The notes under the pieces are model-generated. The model did no database searches, was not told the DNA's origin, and saw only the letters and a list, made by a program, of their open reading frames with translations. Made by a program: the position numbers and the translations under genes. From Anisakis pegreffii (Eukaryota > Nematoda > Chromadorea > Rhabditida > Anisakidae), in NCBI GenBank assembly GCA_035041965.1, contig JAPYMA010000217.1, positions 1 through 64,000 of the forward strand: 64,000 nt of DNA, given 5' to 3'. Position 1 is the first letter of the stretch. Each line of letters begins with the position of its first letter. Below, one piece after another: positions 35,335 through 53,097 of this stretch.

Positions 35335-37880
35335 GAATGCCATAAGATATAATGTTGTTTTAGATGTGACAAACTGATTGTTAGTAAATATTTTGCTTTG
35401 CTGGATGTTTGTTGAATGTGTAACTTTGCGTTTGTAAGAAAATTTTATTGCGTTGAAAAGTTTGCAATGAAACTCTGACGATACAAAATAATCATGAAGA
35501 CAGTTTAAGATTACATAGGATCACAAACGATCGTGCGAAATTCTCGATTACCGTCTGTGATCTAGTTTACATATCGATTCAAAGTGATCTGATTCGTCTG
35601 CTGTGGATCAAATCCCACAGAGTACAACCGAGAAGGTACCTGAGGAGAAAAATTGATCAGAAAAAGCATTTTGCAATAAACCATGAAGCTACCCTCCTTA
35701 CCAAATCTCTTCGTCTGCGTTTGCGAGTGACTTACTACTAGAGACAAGCGAGTTGCTTCATAATCATATAATATCTGTTTTCATTCTTCAGTGATATTTA
35801 TCACCCATAATATTATTTATCACCCATAATGTTTCGGACGTTGAAAAAATTCCGTAGTGTTAACCTTAACATAAACTAAGACCTTGAACAAAGAAAATTA
35901 TATTGCTGCATTCGCCCATTCACTGATACTTTGATGCCGCATAATTTTTGCGCCAGGGATATCACCATACGGCTTCAAAGATCGACTGTTAACTTTGACA
36001 CCGGCATGATATGTTACTCTCAGAATCCTGTGGTACTATCCTTTAAGCAGGTGGCGGAACCAAAATTGAGCAATTCCCTGGCTGACGAGATCCTCCAGCC
36101 AAAAAATGCGCTATGACGAACGCTATTCTAAGCTAAATGATCACAGACTAAACCAGTTACAAACTAAAGGTTACAACCTGAATCACACGATAATCCGGAT
36201 ATTCATGCGAGAAACTTTCTCCTCACCATTTTCTCATTGCATTATCTTGAATAGCGTTCCCCCCTTCCTCTTATGAAGCATAGAAAACGGAAAAAATTTT
36301 TAAAATAAATGAATAAAAAGAACAAACAATGCAAATTTGCCTGTGCGCCAAGTGTGTCAATCTGTCACCGATCAACACATTGACTTACCTTCCAAAAGCG
36401 GGAATTTTAAAATTTCTAGAAATAACCGTCACAGACCACCTCACCTAACCGTTTTTGGGGACCCACTGACCGCTAGACGGGTGCCGAAGTGCCGTTTCGC
36501 GGTCAGCGCCCCAGAAAAGAAAAGCCTGACTTCCAGTTCAACGTATCTTTGGGTAGAAAACGTCTTATCGGCCCTGACTGATCCGAGCTGATAAGCAGCC
36601 ATTTACTACCCAAAGCACCAGAGCGATGGCTGTGTCATCCGATGAAAATGAACCTATCCAGACCCTTCCAAGTCTCACAAAAACATCGACAGCCTCAATC
36701 TCTGGTCTGAACTGGAAATCAGGTGGTACCACCTAGCTAGTGAACACGTCCCCGTTACTGGTGACCCGAATTCCATCACCCAAAAGATAATTTTTGATCC
36801 ATTCATCCGTAAACAGTGTCTAACACAAAATACAAAAAGTGAAAATCATTCACTAGCCGGGCAGTACCGATTGAAAGAGCTCTTTATAACCACACGAAGG
36901 TGGCCGGAAGACGGAATTCCTCAAGAGCTCTTTCAAAAACGAAAAACAACAATAACAATAAACAAACAAACAAAACAACAAAAAGAAACAAATAACGACA
37001 ACAAAAATAAACGAAAAATAACAACACCCCCCTCCCCAAAACTTTTACACTTTTCACATAAACCACATCAAAAATGGAAACTGAAAAAATACGTCAAAGC
37101 ACACAATAAATGAAGCATGACAACATATAGGATATCACAACATACAAAATATATCACATAGCAACATATATCATATCATGCAACTTCACATATATTAAAA
37201 CAGCAACAAAAAAAGCAGCCATTCGACTCCATTACGGCAAACTGACGAATCCAACACAAAAGTAGAACACTGCTCTGAAGTACTAACTTTGTTATCATCA
37301 AATAAAACCATAGAACAATATTTCTAACAATTATAGCATATGATTCATTCGAAATGAATCCAACGAAACCTATGCAATTATCCTAAATGACTGAGTTTGG
37401 CTACCTGATCTGATACTGTGTTCGAAACAAAAAACTAATGAAGGGTAGACAAAGAATACGGGAAGCACAGATTCATTGCACAGCATGCATGTGGAAGAAA
37501 ACTTAAGCATGAAAAGAGGGATATGATAGCAAAGAAGAAAGCCATGCATATCTTAATAAAACTCATCGAGTTTCACATGAAATTAAAAGCCGCCGAATAT
37601 TCTAATTTTATGAAGCAGGGATATCCTGTGGCTAAGCGTTTATAGTCTCTTAAGAGAGACGATATGTTGAAAAAGAAATGAACAAGTTTTGGTTTATTGT
37701 TTTGGTGACCTTAAAGAGGGCCGTTGGGTTTTATACGGTCGAAACCTAGCCACTGCGCAGCCTCAGACACTAGTGTCTGCAAAAATGCATTGCCTAAAAA
37801 ACATTCCCTGCTCAAAAAAACAATTGTGGGGTAAACAACTGATAAATCAAGGGTAAAAAGATTCTGAACTCATAAATACA
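35335..37880. other. Intergenic, low-complexity, no gene
   Basis: Starts with the FKBP 3' UTR. The rest has A-rich runs (36940-37030) and short open frames without motifs. A perfect 16-bp palindrome (CAGACACTAGTGTCTG) lies at 37764-37779. Nothing I can call a gene. Confidence 0.4.
36872..36935. repeat. Inverted repeat, 13-bp perfect arms
   Basis: TGAAAGAGCTCTT at 36872-36884 is repeated in reverse complement at 36923-36935, with a 38-nt spacer. It could form a stem-loop or be the ends of a tiny element; no target duplication was recognised. Confidence 0.5.
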
Positions 37881-39125
37881 TAAGAAAATATTTATCAACT
37901 TATTACCTTCCTGTGATGAAGGAGCTACAGCGACCGCTGATCGATCGAGTTGAACCGTCTATTCCATCGTTGGACCATCATTCATAGATCCAGTCGAACG
38001 CCATCCAGTGAATGAAAGTTTTTAACATTAGCAATTAGAATATACTCATACGCTTATAACCAAACAACTCAAATAAAAAGAAGAAAATGTCACAAAACGA
38101 TTCCTGTCCTTTTGAATAGTTGCTTAACTGGCCAGAGACATAGACGCCAAATTTATCTAGAACCCGAGGTCCCCCGCCGCTGTCCATAGAGACATGGTAG
38201 TCTGGCGGTACGGATGCCGGGTTCACCCGGAACCGGGATAGGATTTCTCCTTGGGTTATCAGCCCATTCTCCCGGACACACTGCATTCGCACACCTACAG
38301 GGAGCTAGCAAATGTAGTGTCCATATCTGCGACCCGACTAACAACGGATCAACAAAATTTAGGAATCATTCCGTGAACATTCTCACCTACTTCATCGAAC
38401 TAATGTCCACAGAAAAAAAAGAGTAAATAATACGTAAGAAAATATTTATCAATTTACCTACCTATGATGAAATTGCAGCGGCTACTCAACGGTTCCATTG
38501 CAATGTCCATCCTGCTATTGATCCATCATTCGAATTCACAATCGAACGCCATTGAGTCAATGAAAGTTTTTAATGTTAGCGATTGGAATATATCCATGAG
38601 CATATAATGAAACAATAGAAACAAAAAGAAGAAAATGTCACAAAACGATCCCTATCTTTTTGAGTAGTTGCTTGACTGGCCAGAGACATAGACACCACAT
38701 TTATCTAGTACCCGAGGTCATCCGCTGCTGTCCATGAGAACATGGAAGTTTGACGGTACGGATGCCGGGTTCACCCGGAACTGGGATAGGATTTCTCCTT
38801 GGGTTATCAGCCCATTCTCCCAGACACACTGCATTCGCACACCTACAGGGCGCTAGAAAATGCAGTGTATATGTCCCCGACCCGTCTAACAACGCAACAA
38901 CAATACCTAGGAATCGTTCCGTGAACTAAGGTCAACGAAAAAAGAATAAATGATACATAAGGAAATATTTATCAAATTATTACTTTTTCTCGATGAACCA
39001 ATCGCTGCGTTAATTCGAATCGCGTTACGTTGTTGATCCTTCATCCATTTTCCCGATTAAACGCCATCGAGTGCATGAAAGTTGTTAATATTAGCAACTG
39101 GAATATATCTATACCTCCCATTCGG
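37881..39125. repeat. Tandem array, 2.3 copies, unit about 525-555 bp
   Basis: Unit starts at 37881, 38435 and 38958 share the motif around AAATATTTATCAA and, about 150 bp on, CGCCAT...ATGAAAGTTTTTAA. Copies 1 and 2 also share a GC-rich core (38120-38340, 38675-38895) with the phrase CGGATGCCGGGTTCACCCGG; copy 3 stops before it. A minus-strand frame open through the core of copy 1 is broken by a stop in copy 2, and most differences change amino acids. The core therefore does not look like a maintained protein. Confidence 0.8.
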
Positions 39126-40741
39126 ATGGATTTCTTAAAGTCATCAACTAACTTATTAGCATTTATGATAGACAATAACTGCACTGGCAAGGGAAATAAG
39201 GGTTGTATCATAGAATTGTATGAATGCCATCATGACACTAGCTAATATATAAGCTTCGGCGAGTAACCACAAACACCTGAGAGATTTCTCCTTATAATGC
39301 ATTTAGCAATATTGAACTGAGTGAAGCAATTTCATATGTGCAAGCCAATGTTCAACCCGATTATAATTCCCCCCTGTTAAGAGAAAGTGCGCACAGTGAG
39401 TCCGGGAACCCTCGTTACCTGAGCAAATGCACGAACACACTACTCAGGCCAACTTACGCGCATTCCCTATCCCCGGTCAAATCGGCGCCTTTCCCGGGCC
39501 GGGAACGCCCACAATATATTCCGTAGAATAAATGCTAGCGATACTCGGCTAAATATCGCTAGCATATTTTAAGTTCTTTCTCCCCGATTCGCCGAGACTG
39601 CCAGTAGGTGGGGAACGCCTGTCGCATTTACTTAAACCTAGCCCCTCTTGTTGGCAGCTCGACGGGTTGGGATCACCCATGCAACCAAAATATGCTTGTT
39701 AAAAATGACCATTAACTGCACATATGATATTGCATTCAAGTCAGTTCAGCTGTCACTAAACAGCACTATGGGGGAGACGTTCTTCGAGTCACCGGTCAGC
39801 AACTCGACTCTTCGGGTGAGTGGTCCAGGCGAACTTTTCAGACCTACCGCTAACTTCATAAGACTACTCATACCCTACGTTTGTGGAACTCATTTTTAAA
39901 GGGATGTTTTTCTTTTTTTGACATGCCAATGCAGTTATTCAAAACAAAACTAAAGAACTCATGATGCTTCTCCTCCCATTCACCTATTTATTGGACCTAA
40001 GGTCTGTGAGAAAAGGAATATAATAAAAAAAGTAACAAATTAGCTGACCTTCATTGTCGATGAACATTTGCCACCGCAAAAAGTTGTTCACCAAATTCCA
40101 CGTCCATTGAGGGACTGAAACATACGTAATACTTGGAAATAAAGATCTATCAGAGCACATTACAAAAAACGCATTCGGCAGGCCGAGAAAGTCGTCAACA
40201 ACGAAGAGAAACGAAAACATTTCAATCACCTCTTGCGAAACTCAACATTCTTAGGATATTAAATCAAAAACCTGAAGAACCTAACTTATTGTCAGCATCA
40301 TTATCGTTCCATCGAATGAGGAACATTACTGAAAAGCAAATTTGCTGGAAGCCAAATCTGCGATACTTTTATCGCATAATTTATGTCCAATTTAAAAAGT
40401 ACATGAAAATGACGATAAAATGCAAAGTTATCGCTGATAAAGCAACCCTTCAGGAGAGAGCTCGATTATATTTCATGAATATGCTGAATGCGTTAATTTC
40501 ACGCAAACTAATTATCATTTGCGTAATTAATGCTGGTAATTAACGACATAATCAAAAATAATTAGTCTATATAGCGAAAAAAGTTGAGTATATGAACGTG
40601 AACTGAACGAACCAATAGTTCGCAGCGGAAAGAATCACTTCGGAATCGCTGTGTTCAGTTTGAAACGGAACACTGCAGTGGAAAACTGAGGGCGAACATG
40701 GCTCATACCATAGCCGATACAGTAATGCTATGTGAGCAGCC
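39126..40741. other. Intergenic, patchy GC, no gene
   Basis: Contains GC-rich patches (39380-39500, 39600-39850) in AT-rich surroundings and open frames without motifs. A minus-strand segment at about 40060-40125 looks exon-like but is isolated. Confidence 0.35.
39532..39565. repeat. Perfect inverted repeat, 12-bp arms
   Basis: ATGCTAGCGATA and its reverse complement are separated by ten bases. It sits in a GC-rich patch. Function unknown. Confidence 0.55.
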
Positions 40742-41590
40742 AATAATCGATCGAGCAGAATCTCTGCGTTCAGAAAAAATATATATTTTGTCGGACGATT
40801 TTGCTTAGTTTAGAAGCTATAGTTATTTTATTAAAGCTATCTCAACTAGCGCAGAGGAGCTCATTCATATGGCTTTGTTCAATGTATATCAATAGATATT
40901 ATACATTACTATAGAAATATAGGTTTGATACATTCAAGCCTAGCATCCTTTGAGGTTTGCTCAGTAACATATTAATGTTTAGACACCATTCGATTAAGCA
41001 GAATCTCTGCTTTCTGAAAATGAAAAGTTTGCCGTGAAACTCTACTTCAACGAGGATATATGGTATTTACCTTTTGCTATAGGGGTTAGCACATTCGAGC
41101 CCACCGTACTCTCAGCTTTGACCAGTAACATATCAATTTCTTCATAATAATCGATCGATCAGAATCTCTGCATTCAGAAAAATATATATTTTGTGTGGCG
41201 ATTTTGCTTGGTTTAGAAGCTATAGCTATTTTATTAAAGCTAACGCAACTAGCGCTGAGGTGCTCATTGATATACATTTGATCACTACAGATCAATAGAT
41301 ATTATACACTTCAAAAGAAATATATGTTTGATACATTCAAGCCTAGCGTCCTTTGAGGTTTGCCCAGTAACATATTAATGTTGATACATGATTCGATTGA
41401 ACAGAGCCTCTGCTTTCTGAAAATGAAAAAATTGCCGATGATTTCTACCTCTACGAGGAGATGTAGCTATTTACCTGATGCTTTTGGAGCTAGGAAATTC
41501 AGGCCTTCCGTACTCTCAGCTTTGACCGGTAAGATATCAATTTCTTCACAATAATCAATCGTGCTGAATCTCTGCATTCAGAGAAATAGT
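40742..41590. repeat. Tandem array, period about 404 bp
   Basis: The phrase AATAATCGATCGA..CAGAATCTCTGC recurs at 40742, 41145 and, degraded, 41550. Within each unit the middle carries a related phrase (GATT..AACAGA.TCTCTGCTTTCTGAAAATG at about 40990 and 41392), so the unit itself looks like an older duplication of a roughly 200-bp half. The short palindrome GCAGAATCTCTGC marks each half. Confidence 0.8.
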
Positions 41591-42483
41591 GGTGTTAATT
41601 TTCTGTTGTTCATTATTTGAAAAACTCTGAATCATGGACTCTAAAGTGTTCACTATCTTTCCTGTTAGGACATTTATTCTTTACAAGATGGGAAACAATA
41701 TAACGAATAGGCATTTATAGTATGATGTTTAATGCAAGCGAAGGTAACTCCTACGATCAGATCAGGAGACTTTAATGACTATCAGTGTTTGATAGTTAGG
41801 GGTATGCACAGAAAAAGCTGCCGTCTGTGACTTCTGCTCAATTTTTTCCTTTGTGTAGAGTGTGTCATCGAAAAAACCTTCTCAGCTATTCCTCGGATGC
41901 CGTAGGCGAGATTTCTTATCAAAATCTTGCACAATGTCTGGTTTGCTGATTTGAAAATTGCAAGGAAATGAGTGATTACTCTTGCAAATACTATAATGAA
42001 TCGGTTGGTTTTAGTGGTGTTTAGGAGGAGGTTATTTTCTTAGACATGAATTGATTAAGTTTAAGGTTGATCAGAATTACGTTGATCATTTATTATTACG
42101 AGGTGATAGTAGTAGTGGGCAGTGATAGTAGTAGTGGACAATTTGATACAACGATTTCATTCGCTGATTGCTATTCATGGTCTCATAGATATTCTCTCCA
42201 CTGGTATTATCATTGGTGGTGGCTACTAAAGGTGGATGGGGCCAACATGACGAGAAATTTATGGGTGCTTGTGCGTTGTCCAGATGGTCTTTCTTTAGCT
42301 TGTAAGCATGACAAAGCTTGCAAGTTGTGATCTTACCCTTACAACATAAGATTAAGTTAAATAATAAATTTGCATCGATCATTCCGCGTCACTCAAACAG
42401 ATAAATGCGTGTGACCGTTTCTGATTTTTCAACTGTTCGTGTCTTTACTCGATTCGCAATGTTTTCGTCAAGTGCGGGGTGGC

Positions 42484-42524
42484 TAACTACCGTAATTTAT
42501 GAGCGTAGCTAGCTACGGTAGTTA
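42484..42524. repeat. Perfect inverted repeat, 11-bp arms
   Basis: TAACTACCGTA at 42484-42494 and TACGGTAGTTA at 42514-42524. The spacer is itself partly palindromic (GTAGCTAGCTAC). Confidence 0.5.
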
Positions 42525-43502
42525 AGGAGGCCCGGAGGTACTACTTATGGTGATAATAATAAATAGGCTCATAATAAAAAGTTAAACAATTGTAACAAAA
42601 ATGACGGAAAGAATGCACTGCACGTTCGATGGAAGCTGATTTTATTCATTGTGTCATGAAAAATAATGTTCGTTTAACAATTTCATATCTACATGTCAAA
42701 ATCATTTTATTGTTCATTTCATATTATTGTTTTTTTCAGTCCTCTATGTTAATGGTCCACAACTAATGGCTAATGTGAGCAATCTTACAGTGAATCAATG
42801 GAAAGATTTCGACATCAATCTTTCTTCATCATCGTCATCCCTACTTACATTGTTATTATTATTATACCATGAATAGACAATAAGATACAAGCCAAATCAT
42901 AGCTTGGTTATCATCAACCACATTGGTACACCACTCGGTTCCGAGCAAAACTTTCCTCCCAGAACAGGAATTGGTGCGTCCTGGTTTCGCTTTCCGTTCA
43001 TGGGGGAAAGTTTTTTGTTTTGGTTTTTTTCAGCGGAACTAACAATTTTTAGTTCAGTGGATCAGCGATAGTTGAACTATCATCACTTCTGATTTGCCTC
43101 AAACTGACATTAATTCAATTGATGTTGAGAGATTAATGGATAATCCATAGAAATTATAGCTGAATAACGGTATTCATTAAAGTTTTAAGACGAAGGTGTA
43201 GTTACGGCAGTTGGCTGCATTTGCGAATGTTTCATGCTAAAGCATTGTCTGGAAGAACGTTCCGAAGATTACTGAAAGGCCTCATTTATGATTCAGCCTT
43301 GAAGTATTCGAAGGCGTTCTGCTCTTTTTTTGCAGAATTCGAGGTATCAGAAGTCAATTTTGGTTTACATTAAATGTTAACTTTGGGATGTAAGATGTTC
43401 CGATTTCGTTTTCTGAGCAGTTGAAATATTGAGTTTCATCATTATTAGTTTTGGAGTGCCATGCCTTGCAATTTCATGTCAAGAAAGGAGTTCTCTGAAG
43501 CT

Positions 43503-43655
43503 TAGGCCTATGATGAGGGATGCTTACGTACTTCGCCATATGCGCGTGTCGGCGGGAGGGTGGAGTCATGACCGCGTCGCGCGAGGTGAAAAACGGTTCT
43601 CTGCGTTTTTATGGCGAAGTACGACGTCGCCTGATGAGGCTTATGGGTTTCGGTT
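43503..43655. repeat. Imperfect foldback, GC-rich
   Basis: The left part (GGCCTATGATGAGG...ACGTACTTCGCCAT) and the right part (ATGGCGAAGTACGAC...CCTGATGAGGCTTATGG) are imperfect reverse complements. The base composition is far richer in G+C than the flanks. It may be an old MITE; no clear target duplication found. Confidence 0.4.
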
Positions 43656-44117
43656 TGTGTGCGCCCGAGAATTGCCGCCCATGTGTGTCTGAACGGAGTG
43701 GTACCTCGAATCAGCACTAGAACCCTCCTTGTTTGACTTCATAGTTATTAATCACTTATCTGTTAGCTAATTCTTATTTTTCAGCGAATTTGTTGTTGGC
43801 TTGTTTGAAATTTCACATGCATGGTGCCACTCTCTGCACTTATTTACAAGCACTATTCCAACTGAAACAAATTCGATTGAGTAAGTAATAGTGTTCACAA
43901 CTAATTGTGATCTATGCAACCTGAAATAAACCAATGATAAGCACTAATGTAAGCAGCAACTGAGTATAGTTTGGATTCATGTTACGAATAATATCAGTAG
44001 CACTCAACACATCATGTAGGATGCAGGGTGATGGATCTATTCATTTCAGTTGGTGTTAGAATGCATTTCATCCATAGTGCAATTCAGGTGAAGAGACTGC
44101 GTTATGGATTCATTTCA

Positions 44118-44436
44118 GGGCACACTTTTACTTTGGGGAGGTCGCACGCGAGCATGCTCGCGTATAACAACCGATGCCACACCTACTGCGCATTGCCTCA
44201 GCCTAAGTGTGACCTCAGCCCCATCTAAGCGTAGCACCAGATCACCAGATCATAACGGGGACTAGCAAGCGAGTTCAGGCTCAGGCTTATACTGAGACTA
44301 CGCTTGGGCTAAGGCCATGCGCAGTAGACGTGGCCTCGGTCCATGTGAAAGCGTTGTTCATATTGTGCGAGTGTATGTATGTATCGTTGTACGTGAGCTT
44401 GCTCGCGTGCGACACCCCCAAAGTAAAAAAGTGCCC
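44118..44436. mobile_element. Foldback MITE, 319 bp
   Basis: Almost the whole element is self-complementary. The left end begins GGGCACACTTTTACTTTGG and the right end reads back as GGGCACTTTTTTACTTTGG; the pairing continues through GTCGCACGCGAGC and CTACTGCGCAT inside. It is flanked by ATTTCA on both sides (44112-44117 and 44437-44442), a likely target-site duplication. It carries no coding capacity. If the ends are read as CAGGGCAC, it would also fit a hAT-type element with a 7-bp duplication. Confidence 0.8.
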
Positions 44437-44682
44437 ATTTCATTTTATATTTGAATGCATTTGACCTGTGCCGTAATCTTTGTGAAGGCTGTTCAATATG
44501 GAATTATTTTAGGTGGTATTAATGTGCATTTGACTGCTAGTGTAGAACAGGTCAATACTCTTCGATTTGATTTCATTTTATTGAGTATAAATTTGCAGTT
44601 GACCGGTTTGTTTCTCGTTGCATGGATCACAATTAGTTGCGAGCACGCTTATTTTCTCAATTGAATTTGTTTCAGTTGGAAC

Positions 44683-44895
44683 TAGTGTTGGGGACCGCAA
44701 GATTTTCCTCGGTGGTCACCGGCTGTCGGCGGCTACCGCAACTCGGTATTTGCCGACCGCATAATTTTGAGCCTCAGTCGGTTGCCGATCGGTTGTAACC
44801 GCCTGGCGGTTTGCCACCATCACTGACCGAGCACGCTCTGCCGGTTGCAGTCGGTGATTACCGACCGATTTTCGGTGGTGACCGACCCAACATCA
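44683..44895. mobile_element. hAT-type MITE, 213 bp with 8-bp target duplication
   Basis: The left end TAGTGTTGGG matches the usual hAT terminus, and the right end is CCCAACATCA, a decayed mirror of it. Both sides carry the identical octamer GTTGGAAC (44675-44682 and 44896-44903), the target-site size made by hAT transposases. The inside is GC-rich and built of CGGT/ACCG-type short words in both orientations. No transposase is encoded, so it moved in trans, and the intact duplication suggests a fairly recent insertion. Confidence 0.85.
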
Positions 44896-45683
44896 GTTGG
44901 AACACACTGTTTGTTCAAGAAAGATGTTGTAAATAAGTGCAGTGAGCTGTGGCACAATGTTTTCTTGCATGCGATGGCTGACGCGTGTTATTTGTGCGTT
45001 AGGCCACACCCCTTTCCTTGTTGACCTACAGTGCAAGATCACCCTCATCTGCTCATCTCGATGTCAATTGGAGTAGTACATTGAAATTGTTTATATCATT
45101 TAGCCGTTTCATACCACTTTTCGGTTTTGTATTTTCCAACAAATGCTCCCTTGAACTCTTTACAGTGGCCGATTATGGTTCATCATTAATGAGATTTCTA
45201 CTTGTTGGTTTGCGTTACGTCTTTATGCATATCCATCATTAGTGGGTATTTGAATGGTTTCAGTTCGTATAGCATTTTGAATTTGATCGTTTTGCCTTTT
45301 CACAAACGAGATATTTACGCGAGTTTAAAACTGCATTCTGATAGTTCCGAAGAAAAATATTATGCGCTGACAAGCGGAAGTATGATTCAGTGTTATGTTA
45401 TTTGATTGAAAAAACATTTTGTTGTTGAATGTAAATGAATAAATGATAGTAATGTCAATGCTATATGCTCAACATTCATTCGATTATTGCATAACACATC
45501 CAGTGACTATCATCTGATAGGTACTATTTATTCGCTTTTAGTACTGATACGTTGTGCCTGATCGTTCATTTTTATTTATGATATTATCGTGATTTTTCCA
45601 CATTCATTGTTTGATGGATTTGTTGTTTGCGTTCGAAAAAATAATTTGAGTCGCTGTTCCAGATTATATTCTTTTAGTGGCTA
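44896..45683. other. Upstream region of the phosphatase gene
   Basis: The presumed promoter and 5' UTR of the phosphatase. Open frames at 45018-45242 and 45202-45405 have ATGs but no recognised motif, and I do not call them. Confidence 0.4.
45671..45677 (+). promoter_or_regulatory. Possible trans-splice acceptor before phosphatase start
   Basis: CTTTTAG six bases before the ATG fits a spliced-leader or 5' UTR intron acceptor and supports the chosen start codon. Confidence 0.35.

Positions 45684-53097
<7,414 letters not shown>

Larger units (their letters stand above)
41591..44117. other. Intergenic, repeats and one GC-rich patch
   Basis: Holds short GATAGTAGTAGTGG repeats near 42104-42140, a palindrome at 42484-42524 and a GC-rich patch at 43503-43700. 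No gene seen. Confidence 0.4.

Noticed and set aside
38035..38344. Overlapping minus-strand ORFs in the GC-rich repeat core
   Set aside because: The second copy of the repeat breaks the frame and changes most residues, so no maintained protein is indicated.
37881..38957. Spliced-leader RNA or 5S rRNA array
   Set aside because: The repeated unit contains neither a nematode SL1-like 22-mer nor 5S rRNA internal-control sequences that I could recognise.
39984..40543. ORFs on both strands, including an exon-like minus-strand segment PQWTWNLVNNFLRW
   Set aside because: The segment has an acceptor and donor but no partner exons or family match; the plus-strand ORF starts at TTG and is AT-driven.
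42067..42382. Open frames on both strands near 42.1-42.4 kb
   Set aside because: They run through short GTAGTAGTGG repeats and show no conserved motif.
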